Assembly (NCBI GenBank): GCA_003952965.2
Contig: CM025850.1
Span: 13,874,577 to 13,938,576 of the forward strand
DNA: 64,000 nucleotides
Direction of reading: 5' to 3'
Origin: Morella rubra
Lineage: Eukaryota; Streptophyta; Magnoliopsida; Fagales; Myricaceae
A program made the position numbers and the translations under genes. Shown here one piece after another: positions 9,527-20,350 of this stretch. Under the pieces are notes generated by a model. The model did not search any database. It had not been told where the DNA came from and saw nothing but the letters and a program-made list of their open reading frames with translations. Position 1 is the first letter of the stretch. Each line of letters opens with the position of its first letter.

Positions 9527-12500
9527 GTGTGTTCAGAGTCCTAAGGTCTTTAGTTAGGTCATGTAAATCCGTTTGTGTAATTATACGGACGTTGTCATCA
9601 AGGGCCCATTATTCATCCAATAATGCCCAATAGTATTCTGTCCGTGTTTAGCTGCTCTGGGTAGCCTATTAAGCAACTGTTAGTTAATTTATATTGTGAT
9701 ACACATTTTATTATGTACTGTTCTCATTTTGATGATAGACATGGATATGCAGTGTACTTCATAATATATTTTTATTTGCTTGGGACATCTAAAAGAAAAG
9801 TAAACACCATTTGACGTTTGGATTTGCTTCTCATCTAATGCAGTGTGCTAAATCCCCTTTTTTTGTTTTTCCGTTGGTACATCTCCCCAACTGGATTATC
9901 TACATGATAAGTTCCCTCTGTAAATTTTTGCTTAGGACCTGGAATGATGTCTTTTTCAGTGAGTATTCCTTCTTTTTTTCCTTGAGGGAAAAAGAAATGA
10001 TTCTGCGACCCATGTATAAATCATCAGAAGTTTTGGGAAAAAGGTTTTTGGTAATTAAATTGCTATCACCTGAAAAATATTATAGTTATTTGGTGTAAAG
10101 TTGAGGGTGAAACAAATATTTATGGTCTGAATCCTTTTTGCTTTCTTCCCTGGTGTTTGGTGTGTAAAGTTGAATGGGAAACAAAATTTCTTTACCTATT
10201 GTTTGGTGTCCTATAAATTTCCTGGAGTGTTGTCGGTTTTGAGGTACCTAAAGGTATATTCAAGTAACAGTTAGGACTAATGTAACATTATGTATTTTAT
10301 TGAAATTGAGAGAATAACCCAAATAAATTAGACTTTTTTTGTGTTTTTCCTAAGTAACTCTCATCAACTCTAGGTGAGGCTTTTGAAAATACTTTAGCCA
10401 CTTACACTTGCTTTTCATGACTCGATTCTGTGGCTGACACATTTGGGTGCATTTTAAGTGGTTTGGCTATAGTGTAACTTTTTTATATCATATTGATCTA
10501 AATAATGCAACATTTTGTTAAAGCTATATCCTCTTATCTTTTTCTGGTGTTTTACGTATGTGATTTATATGAATCATGCTAATAGCCTTGAAACCAATAG
10601 CAGCTCTTCTCCCCAAATGCGTATGGTAAAGAGTGAGGTCATGGTTCAATCAGGAATGGACATGTTACTTTAGTAACCTATTTTCAAAGTGTTCTTTTAT
10701 GGGAATGAGTCGTTCTTTTTCCTTAATTTGTATTTCTGGTAAATTGAGTGATCGATAGAATATAAAAACATGCATGGACATTTACATATGGATATGTAAG
10801 ACAATTAATCACAGGCTTGATGGAGAATATTGGTTGTTCCTCTTTCCACTTTGTAAGGGATATGCCCTCATTGGTTGGATTTGAGACTTCTCATTTTTTT
10901 CACTGTCGGTAATTTTTGTGTTCTCTGTTTTGGTTGGGAGGTTTAGGGTTTGAAATTGGTGGGGAGGGATGACTAACCCCTATTTTAAGAACTCTATGCA
11001 TCAAATAATGGTTCTCTTTTGAGTTTATTGCAAATAATGGAAATAGAACTTAAAAGTTGTGGACCCATGGAGATTCCTGTATATTGATAGCCTTTTTTTT
11101 TCTTATGAAAAAAATGAATAGAAGTACAATGCCTATTTTCTAGGAACCCGTCTATTGTTTCTGCTGTTTGATTTATGTGTTCATATCTAATTGATAGACA
11201 AGTTCTGTGCAAACAAATTTTAGGCTACAGGATTTGATAATCTATTGTCTTTGAAATAGTGATATGAAAATGCTGAGAGGGATTGTCTCAAGTGTGGGGG
11301 GAAGAAAATTGACTAATACATCATATCGCAAATAGTTGGCGGTAGCCTTTGTAGCCAAGTGATATCTCCACTGGAAAAAAATGTGAAGAAACACGATGAG
11401 TACCAGTTTTGTTGAAGTGGTGCTTCCTTGATTAGGACATGGATGATAGGTGCCTTGGACGCCTAGTAAGTGCATGGGTTTATGGAATGGAATATGCCAT
11501 CCTGTGGAGGATGCCGTCCAACTTTGTTGGAAATGTATCTAGAGGAGGTCTCGTGGATGGTTATACATTGATCCCATTTCTCTTATTTAGCAGGGAAGTA
11601 GAACATCTTCTGCAAAATACTAAAGACGGAGGAGGTTTTGGGTTTTCAGACTTTTGAACTGACTGATCTAGAAAAGGTAGAAGAGATGAAGACAAAATGA
11701 TAGAGTTTAAGAGTTGTATCCATTGAGATTTTTGTGGTTAAATTGGAAGAGGTACTTGGCTGCTCTGGGGGTCATAAGACCACTGGCTTCTCATATATTA
11801 TGGTCCGTTTACGAATTTTTTAAATTTCAATGGCTGGTAATGTTCGAAGGGAAAGATTGAAGTGGTCTGAATTTTAGCAAATTTTAAGTTACTTGTGTCA
11901 GATTTGTATGAAAAGCCATGCACTGCCTTTTATGTTGCTGTTTGGTGTGTTAGTTGTTAGCTATTGGTTGAGTAATACCTATGATCAAAATTTTGGTTAG
12001 TTGGAGAACTACAGGGGTTGATGGTTAGGGGTGGTTGGACTGAAGTTCAGTGCTACTTTGCCTGCTCTGGAATAGTTGGGAAAGCATTCTGAGGGAATCA
12101 AGATATTGCTTCAAAAATGCATGCAGTGTTCTACTTTCCCATCTGTCAGTTGATCTGAGATTGGGTGTTTCTTTGTTCCTTATCAGTTTCATAAACTCTC
12201 AGAATCTTAGGAACTGTTCATCGTCATTAGGCTGCGGTTATTTCTATATTGCATGGGTCCTTGGGCATGACCTTTTCTTTCTTACTCAACATACCCAATG
12301 AAATAAAGAAACACTAGTTATTTCTTTCCACAGTTCTTGAAGCATGTATTGGTCCCAAGGATTTTTGGACAGAAAGACTTCTCCTGTTTGAGGAGTTTGG
12401 ATGACAATAAAATTGGTTTAGATGGCTTTCCATGCATTTCATAGAACCTGTGGTACGTTTTCAGCTTTGTTGGTTGCATAAAATGAATGTCTGCCGATTT

Positions 12501-15500
12501 GGAGGTAAGGATATGAAGTTAATGGCATTCTGTTCTTCTGTCTAAGTTCTCCAAATTTTATGTGGTAATGATAAGTATCATTATCACACTACAGCCAATG
12601 CTCAAATTGCACCTCTGCTTCCTATAAAAATGTGTAGAATAAAGTCATGGTTTCTGGACTCACTCAGGCCAATGTAACTTACCAATATAGATGAGAGAGC
12701 TACCATTAACAACACAGTACATATGAAGCTAAGAATTGCTAGCCAGGTTAATTGTCAACACTTTCTATTTTGCAAAATCAACTAGTATCGTAACTCCTTA
12801 ATATTACATCCATGTAGCTCTTAGTGATATTTAATATTTCTATCAGTCCTACTGCAATGTTTCATTTTACACCATGCTTCTATGTGACTAATGTTATTAA
12901 GTTTACCTCTAGTTTGATGAACCTTCTAGTTAGAAGTAGGAAAGTGTATGCATTCTGTGGTTAGCATACTTGTTTATGCCACTTGACTGTCTGCCATCTG
13001 GCATTGCAAGGAACATGTATGCCATGATACTAGTTTTATTAGTTATGAGTAGTATGACACAGGCTTAGAGATTGAATTCTGGATCAAGCTACTAGAAGCT
13101 GTTTTCCTTGATGCCATTCACAAATGATTTAGTAACTGTTAATTCTGCTAGAACTTCTAGTTTGGTCTCTGATTGTTTTCTATGAAGCTAAAGCAGTGTG
13201 ATCTGCTTACTTAATTTGGATTTTCTATAATGGAACCTCAGGTACTTTATTGTTAAAAGCTGCAATCGTGAAAATTTGGAATTATCTGTACAACAAGGAG
13301 TATGGGCAACTCAAAGAAGCAATGAAGCAAAACTGAATGAAGCTTTTGACTCTGCTGAAAATGTGATTTTGGTTTTCTCTGTCAACCGGACTCAGCATTT
13401 CCAGGTAAATTTTTGATATCCCACAATAGCTATTTTATCTGTGCTATAGATCTGTATGTCTCTCAATGATCCCATAGCTTAGTAGTTAATAGACTCCGGC
13501 TGGTCAGTCTGGATCTCTGTTTTGTGTCCGCCTTGAGTTAAATCTCAAGATTGTTTTGTCAGGGTTGTGCAAAGATGACATCCAGAATTGGTGGTTCTGT
13601 TGGTGGGGGGAATTGGAAATATGCACATGGAACTGCACACTATGGGCGAAATTTCTCTGTCAAATGGTTGAAGGTACATCTTTTTCTCTCAATGGGGACA
13701 ACTTTAGTCAGTATTTTATCACGATGTCTTGTAATATTTCTTTTGGTTCCAAAAATTCGAGGTAGTCAGGTTCAATTTCTCTCTTGTAATTCACATCATT
13801 TTTTGGGTGAAATGTGATTATGTTTTATTCAAGGAGCTTTCAGTACGTGCATTACATTCACTGGAGTTGTTTTTTCTGAAGCTTGAACAAAAACAATAAA
13901 TTTTACCTGGATGTCTGAACTTTGACTCTGTTTGAAACCAGTATCCTAGGATGGAAACTAGGTCAAGTTCATAGAGTAGAAGACCAAATAAGTTACATTT
14001 ATATCTAATGTCTATTTCTTGTATGCAGTTATGTGAATTGTCCTTCCACAAAACTCGCCATCTTCGAAATCCATTCAATGAAAACTTACCAGTGAAGGTA
14101 TTATTTTGCGCATTCTTATTCTTTTATTTTAAATCTAATGGATGATAATAATTTGGAGCTGTTTTCATTCTTTTTGGAAAGACTTCTCATTGTAAGGCAT
14201 TCATTACATAAGGAAAAACTTGAATTAGATCCAAAAAATGACCAACTCAAATAGATGCTCATCGTAAGCTTTCTTTTTTCCCTCTCTTCCTATTGTTCAA
14301 AAGGATCCAGCAGCTCCATGCTAGTAGAAAGAGTTGAAAGCCTAGCTACTGTTGGGGAACTTGGTAGAAGCGATTTTGCTGCTTCCGCCTATGTAGGCTT
14401 CACAATAGCCCGCCCATATAAGATTAATAATAGTCTTCTCCGTGTACTGGTTCTTTTTCTTCCTTATTTTCTCCTTGGTTTTTCTTTAAGCTTGAACCAA
14501 GGCCAAGGTTGAGCTAGGCCAAACTACGGAGAGAGGTGCATTATTTTGGCTTAACCCTTGCTCTGCCCAGCCTCACATGGAGCTGGATTTAGTAATATGA
14601 TCCTCATGTGCTGCTTCTAAAATACACAGATGAAGGCCCACACACGCATATGAGACTTGTTTGTACCTACACAACGCATAAAGACACTCAGGAAGGGATA
14701 TGCTAGTATCCCTTGCTTGTGGTGGATTTTAGCAGCACCCTAAATTAAACGGAGCAACAACTGCAACCTCTCCATACTTCAAGTTTACTATAAAAAGCTT
14801 CATTTTGTGGTCTGGTTTTCTTCCATGTTTTCCATTTTGCGGAAAGAATTCTATCATCTCATCTTTCACCCTAATACTGCACAAGAAATGAATAGGAGGG
14901 ACCCCCATCCAAAATAGTCTGTCAATTTGTGGTTAAATGTGATTTCAGTAAACTATGGAGGTAATAAGAATTGGATGGATTGGACCTTGGTCTTCATCTT
15001 GCATTACATTGACAAACTTGGAATTTCAGGTACTCCCATTGTGGGGCCTAATGATAAGCCTACCCTTGGGGTACCTCGAAAAGTTACGTTTTTCTTTAGA
15101 AGAGCAAATAACTGAGAACCAAAAATATGGAGGTTTACCTTGGCACTGTGAAGGTAACTTTCTGGAAGCAAATAGCAGAAATTTAGGCCCTGTTTGCAAA
15201 CCAAGATTTTCTGGAAATTTCGGAATGTTGTGAAAATTGAGGATTAGATTGGATTTTGTTTTATTGGATTTTGAGAGAAAGTAGTGAAAAGTAGAATTTT
15301 ATGGTAGTTGTGAAAAAGTGTAGAGAGATGATTTGTGTATTTTTTTATGTTTATTGTAATGGAAAAAATGATTTGATGGGCAGAGAGATGATTTTGAAGT
15401 TTTCGTATTCTTATTTTCTTGATGAAATTTTGAATTGTTATGTTTGCAAATGAGAATTTTGGAATGGAGAGAATTTTAGCCAAAATTTTGGTTTGCAAAC

Positions 15501-18500
15501 ATGCCCTTAGTAAGTGGAGACAGTAATTGCTATGGGAAGCAGAATATATACCAACAGGAAGTCAATAAAGATATATAGGTTTTTCAACCTTACTTTCTTG
15601 AGGGTTTGACCTAACCCGTGCTGAACTTTTTGTGATAGTGCTTGAGAGAGCTTCTGGTGACATTTGCCAGTGTTATTGAACCTAATTTCCCTTTTATTGC
15701 TATTAATTTTTTGCAAAAAGGAAAAAGTAATAGTTGCCTGTAAAAATGGTTTGGAAAGCAAAAATATCTAACTTGGTGCCCTAAGAGTTGAGAACTTTAG
15801 TTTTTGAAATTTTATTGATTTATCTGTTGAGAATTCGCATTCTAAAAGAGGCACCCTTGCCATTATGATGGTGGATACTGTCGATTACCAATTTAGCTAT
15901 ACACGTAAAATGCTAACTGCATTTGTTTAGACCATATCAGGTTCCTTCATCTTGAAGGTAGGTAATTATGATCTAACTGCAGTTGGCGGATATATAGACA
16001 TTCTTAATTAAAAGTACGTGTTAAACTAAAGTGCCCAAAAGTTAGGGGAACAACTTTTTTATGATTGCAGCAAACACTTCACAAGTTGAGACTAAGGTTC
16101 AAGACAAAATTGCATAAAAGGCCTTCAGGTTCCCATGTTATTGGCAATTAAAACAAAAATATCCAAAATTAACGGCATATGGGTGCTTTGACTAAGATGG
16201 ATTGTGGACAACTCTTGCGGCAATTTTTGTAACTTAAACATGTAACTCCTTGGGTTCCCATTTGTTGGCATGTCTCTGTGTGAGCCCTAACTGATCTCAT
16301 TTGTTTCATTTGTAACTGCAGATAAGTAGAGACTGTCAGGAGCTAGAGCCTTCTGTTGGAGAGCAGTTGGCTTCCTTGCTTTATCTCGAGCCAGATAGTG
16401 AACTTATGGTATGTGTTTTTACAAGTGATGGTGGCATGCAACAACATAATCAGCTTAATAGGTTTAGAAATCTGGAAAAGAAATGGAATGCAATAAACTG
16501 AAAATGGGAAATATATGCAAATACTGTTGGCATAAAGGTGGGATTGCTTAATTATTTGAGTCTATGCATCTGTCTTTCTAGATAGATGTTGGGAATATTG
16601 TTGCAGAGACGACACTAGAGGTCTGAGTATTGTATTGAGATCCCACACTCTCACAGCAAATGATATGATGGCTTCTTTGGTTGAAGGAATATTAGAGTGC
16701 GTGTTTAAGTGAACAATGGAGAGTCGAGAGGCAATAATAGGTTCCATCCTTGCAGAAGAACAAAGGCAATTAACTTGGTGATAAGTTTCAACCTGCTTAG
16801 CTTTTGGTTGTGATTTGGTGGTCCTATGCACTCTGGTTATTATGCAGAAGGGACAGGTGGAATTTTAAGCCCCAATTCAAAAGTCATATCCAAATTGCTT
16901 CAGTAAAGTTCATCTCCATGGCACAATAATATCTGCTGTAAAGGAGATACAATCTCTTTGTTTGCAGTCTTGTGGGAAATAAGGCTGAACCTTTTGTGGA
17001 CCTTGCTTATGACCTTTGAGAACGACGAAAGACCGGTGATGTAATGACAATCTTTAACACTTGTAGGGTTGTGATACAGTTCTAATAGTAAGATCTTAAT
17101 AGATCCTAGTAAACGGTTCATATTCAGCCATTGCTTTAGTAACTTTTATGGACGGCCCAGATTAAATTATCTAAAGAAAAAATAATAGAAAAAAATAGAG
17201 CTGTTGGACCCTTAATGGGCTAACTAACTCGATCTGGGCTGTTGATGTAACTCATTAATGCGGTAGCTGAATGAGAGCCGTTTATTAAGACTTATTAGGA
17301 TCTTATTATTATGACTGAATCTAAACCCATTTTTGTATTATTTCCTTGCAATAGGCATGAGGCTAGAGTGAGGAGGTACTAAAGAGTGTTGCATTGTGGA
17401 TGGATTAAGGTGCAATAGGTGGAACTAGAGTGAGCGGGAAGAACTAGGAGTGATCCATTGGTCAATATAGCATGAAAATTTAGAATGACGGATTGCATTG
17501 TGTATGGAGTAAGGTGCAATTCAACTCTTACCTGTCCTCCATCCTGCAGTTTGTGCTCAGGGTGAGCTTCAGTAGCAGAGATAATGTATTCTGAGTAGAA
17601 CTACTTGCTTGTGCAAAATGACACACGGTCAAAGTTGTCTTAGAAAAGGTTCATTTGGACTTATGATATGAGTGGCTACATGAGAGATGGTATAGCATGC
17701 CAACAGTATAACCGTATCAATTACTCAGGTGATCGGAGAGGGGGTGGAAAGAAATTAATGACTTTAAGATAGTTTGAAATAAATACAAAATGATTATCTG
17801 CCTAGGTAACTACTAGCTATTGCTCAAAAAATCAGAAACTAAGCATTAGGATACTCTAGAATAGAAATTCGAATTTTGAATCCATATGTTCCTGCTATGC
17901 TGTTGTTATATAACCTAGGTGTGAAATCAATATCAATTAGTCCTCATTTTCTCCCTTTATCTTCAAATACCCCTTTAATATTTTCCATTGATATGGATTG
18001 GGAAGAGCTATAGTTTTGGTAGCAACGCAAACAGGATTTCAACAAATGAAAATAAGGCATCTGGTAGAGTGCCGCATTCAAGAGCAAGATCTCATTAGTG
18101 TGCTTAAAAAAAGAAGAAAAAAAGCTCTTGGTTCATGCGATCAATCTATTTCCCAAGGCAGCCAGTGACTGGCATCTTATGTCCTCATGAGGTTGGAGAG
18201 ACTCCAAGGACTGAATTGCACTGCAATATATCATTTGTAAGACATTTTAAATGATCGCTACTAAATGAATCTGGTTGTCATGCTTTCTTTTCCCTGGGTG
18301 CAGGCTATCTCACTTGCTGCTGAATCAAAAAGAGAGGAGAAAGCAAAGGGAGTTGATCCAGACAATGGAGGAGAGAACCCAGATATTGTCCCCTTTGAGG
18401 ACAACGAAGAAGAGGAAGAGGAAGAAAGTGAAGAAGAAGAGGAGAGCTTTGGCCAGGTTCCTGTGGCAGCAACTCAGGGCAGAGGAAGGGGCAGGGGAAT

Positions 18501-19200
18501 CATGTGGCCCCCTCACATGCCACTAGCACGTGGAGCCAGACCTATGCCTGGGACGCAGGGTTTTCCTCCTGTAATGATGGGTGCTGATGGGTTAGCTTAT
18601 GGACATGTTACCCCCGATGGGTTTCCTATGCCAGATCTTTTTGGTGTTGGCCCCCGTGCTTTTGTACCCTATGGTCCAAGATTCCCTGGTGATTTTACAG
18701 GTCCCACCTCTGGCATGATGTTTCGTGCACGACCTTCGCAACCTGGGGTGTTTCCAGCTGGAGGATTTGGGATGATGATGGGTCCAGCACGTGCCCCCTT
18801 TATTGGTGGGATGGGGGTTGCAGGTACAAATCCAGCCCGATCTAGCCGGCCAGTTGGAATGCCCCAAATGTTTCCACCTCACCCGCCACTATCCTCTCAG
18901 AGCATCAACCGGGTAGTGAAGAGGGATCAGAGGGCTAATGAGCGGAGTGATGTGTATAGTGCTGGTTCAGAACAAGGTAAGGGTCAAGAGATGCCCGGTC
19001 CAGGTGCTGGACCAGATGATGAGACACATAACCAGCATGGATTCAAGGGTCACCATGAAGATCAATATGGCGGTGGCAATAACTTTAGAAATGAGGAGAG
19101 TGAAAGTGAGGATGAGGCACCAAGGCGGTCAAGGCATGGAGAGGGCAAGAAGAAGCGGCGAGGCTCTGAAGGAGATGGTACCGCCAGCTCTGATCACTGA
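8119..19200 (+). CDS. CPSF30: CPSF30-L: 30-kDa cleavage and polyadenylation specificity factor with YTH domain
   Basis: This is the plant nuclear mRNA 3'-end processing subunit, whose long form binds m6A through its YTH domain. Seven exons with GT-AG borders are inferred: 8119-8497, 9149-9526, 13242-13404, 13563-13673, 14029-14097, 16322-16408 and 18304-19200. All junction phases agree. The ATG at 8119 starts MEDSEGVLSFDFEGGLD, the typical N terminus of this family. Domains in order are CCCH fingers (exons 1-2), a Gln-rich linker, the YTH domain (exons 3-6), an acidic stretch, a Gly/Pro/Met-rich region and an RS/KKRR-like tail (exon 7). Three indels and a Cys-to-Phe change hit fingers 2-3, so the gene is either damaged or mis-assembled there; exons 3-7 are clean. 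Confidence 0.93.
9527..13241 (+). other. CPSF30 intron 2 with alternative short-isoform end
   Basis: If the intron 2 donor is read through, the frame adds a short tail (CVQSPKVFS) and stops at 9555-9557. In Arabidopsis the short CPSF30 lacking YTH arises by polyadenylation within intron 2, so this stop is a good candidate for the same isoform. AATAAT-like signals follow (for example near 9620 and 9760). The remaining 3.6 kb is AT-rich, with no other gene recognised. Confidence 0.55.
13242..16408 (+). CDS. CPSF30: CPSF30-L YTH domain (exons 3-6)
   Basis: Exons 13242-13404, 13563-13673, 14029-14097 and 16322-16408 join in frame. They encode a complete YTH fold from YFIVKSCNRENLELSV through GVWATQR, VFSVNRTQHFQGCAKM, GGGNWKYAHG, FSVKWLKLCELSF and ISRDCQELEPSVGEQL. 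The Trp in GVWATQ and the Trp in GGNW are at the expected aromatic-cage positions for N6-methyladenosine. No frameshift is seen, in contrast to exons 1-2. Confidence 0.93.
15186..15506. mobile_element. Tourist-like MITE (PIF/Harbinger) in CPSF30 intron 5
   Basis: The terminal inverted repeats read GGCCCTGTTTGCAAACCA at the left end and GGGCATGTTTGCAAACCA as the reverse complement of the right end. A TTA duplication flanks it (15183-15185 and 15507-15509). The TTA target and GGSC(N)TGTTTG ends fit the Tourist/Harbinger group. At 321 bp it has no coding capacity. Confidence 0.88.
17070..17325. repeat. Fold-back (MITE-like) inverted repeat in CPSF30 intron 6
   Basis: Sequence around 17072-17128 (aatagtaagatcttaatag, then acggttcatattcagc) pairs with the inverted copy at about 17264-17322. 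About 135 bp separate the arms. The arms are imperfect and no target duplication was found, so its superfamily is open. Confidence 0.6.
18304..19200 (+). CDS. CPSF30: CPSF30-L C-terminal exon 7
   Basis: The exon starts after tgcag at 18303 with AISLAAESKREEK and is open to TGA at 19198-19200. It carries the conserved NPDIVPFEDNEEEEEEES acidic block, GRGRGIMWPP, a long Gly/Pro/Met-rich disordered region and the end RNEESESEDEAPRRSRHG. The length and order match the plant long isoform. Confidence 0.95.
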   Translation, partial: AISLAAESKREEKAKGVDPDNGGENPDIVPFEDNEEEEEEESEEEEESFGQVPVAATQGRGRGRGIMWPPHMPLARGARPMPGTQGFPPVMMGADGLAYGHVTPDGFPMPDLFGVGPRAFVPYGPRFPGDFTGPTSGMMFRARPSQPGVFPAGGFGMMMGPARAPFIGGMGVAGTNPARSSRPVGMPQMFPPHPPLSSQSINRVVKRDQRANERSDVYSAGSEQGKGQEMPGPGAGPDDETHNQHGFKGHHEDQYGGGNNFRNEESESEDEAPRRSRHGEGKKKRRGSEGDGTASSDH

Positions 19201-19792
19201 CAGGTGCCACCAGCTGAGCTGCAAAACGAATGACCCAACTAACCGGGGAAGCCATTTTCCTCAGGCTAACCTCTGCTTTTGGAAAATGAACAAACTAGAA
19301 TTCTTTACGAGTACTTTGGCTGTATCTGAGGTGATTCCTATTTTTTGAAGTTACTCCTAGTGATTAAAGGTGTTGCTAGGATGTGGGTTATGTACTTACA
19401 TTCAATGGATAGAGGAAGTGTGACGAATACACATGGGAACTTCGTAGTGCTCCAGAGGAACGCACTTGTAAATAAGTTTTTACAGTAACGTATTCAGTGG
19501 CTGCTAGTTGGCCAACAAAATTATCCACTCCTAATGAAGAATATTTATTCGTTAGTATGTTCTTGGCATCGCGCACTAACCAACAAAAGTTGGATTGTAG
19601 ATTAGAGTGCAAAGTTTTGACATTGTGTATTTGTTTTCCTCCGGTGGACATAAAAGGTATGGAAGGGGTATTTAGTACTCTGAAGAGATGCTTATTAAAA
19701 AAACTAGTACTGCTCTGAAGAGATAATAAGTATAAGGTATCTCTATAATTGAACAATTAATATTCCTTCATTTTCAAGATTGCACAACTACT
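19201..19792. other. Convergent intergenic gap (CPSF30 3' UTR and TNL1 3' end)
   Basis: 592 bp separate the CPSF30 stop from the TNL1 stop, and the two genes are convergent. AATAAT-like signals occur (19529-19540 region and near 19725). Antisense frames here have no recognisable product. Confidence 0.6.
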
Positions 19793-20350
19793 TTAGAAAT
19801 CATGGCCAGAAAGGTAACGGTAGTAATCCAGATGCCAACCTTGAGCAACAGAATTAGAGAACTCTAAACCATCATCCTCGTATAGTAAACGCGCCCCGCA
19901 CTCTTTCACCTCCACAATTGAGTGGTCTGCGTGTGGTTCCAGGAAGCACGGTGCAATTGAAGCCTTAATGTAGCTCCATCCATCCGAATTTTTTGAGCGT
20001 TCCAAAAACCACTCAAACGGTACTACCACCCAGAATCCAATTGGCCCAACAGAAGCGACGTCAGGCGTCTCAAGTAGTAAGAAATCTTCTTGACGACCTT
20101 TGTCGCTCTCAATATCACAAGTAAACTTTTGATAGATGGGAACGTTGGATTCAAGAATCCAAGAATTGCATTCCTCCTGCTTTTGGGACTCATAAACAAT
20201 GAACAAAGCATAGCCAATCCACTTCCTATTACCATCCCAATTGTGCACCCCAATCGTTACAGAGGAGCCACTACTCCTAGTGTTGAACCAGTCGGGTATT
20301 CCATGTGCCAAAGAAGAGCCAAGTACTCGTTGGAAACGCCTACCATTTCC
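19793..20350 (-). CDS. TNL1 last exon: C-JID post-LRR domain
   Basis: This exon is fully open and ends at TGA/TCA 19793-19801 with YRYLSGHDF. It starts after a cag acceptor at 20351 as GNGRRFQRVLG and continues with the IPDWFNTRSSGSSVTI signature of the C-terminal jelly-roll/Ig-like domain of TNLs, then IGYALFIVYE. In characterised TNLs this domain helps recognise effectors. TNL2 and TNL3 lack it, so only TNL1 retains a receptor C terminus. Confidence 0.85.
   Translation of the reverse strand, partial: GNGRRFQRVLGSSLAHGIPDWFNTRSSGSSVTIGVHNWDGNRKWIGYALFIVYESQKQEECNSWILESNVPIYQKFTCDIESDKGRQEDFLLLETPDVASVGPIGFWVVVPFEWFLERSKNSDGWSYIKASIAPCFLEPHADHSIVEVKECGARLLYEDDGLEFSNSVAQGWHLDYYRYLSGHDF

Noticed and set aside
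18592..18882. Minus-strand frame inside CPSF30 exon 7
   Set aside because: It is antisense to a well-supported coding exon of biased composition.
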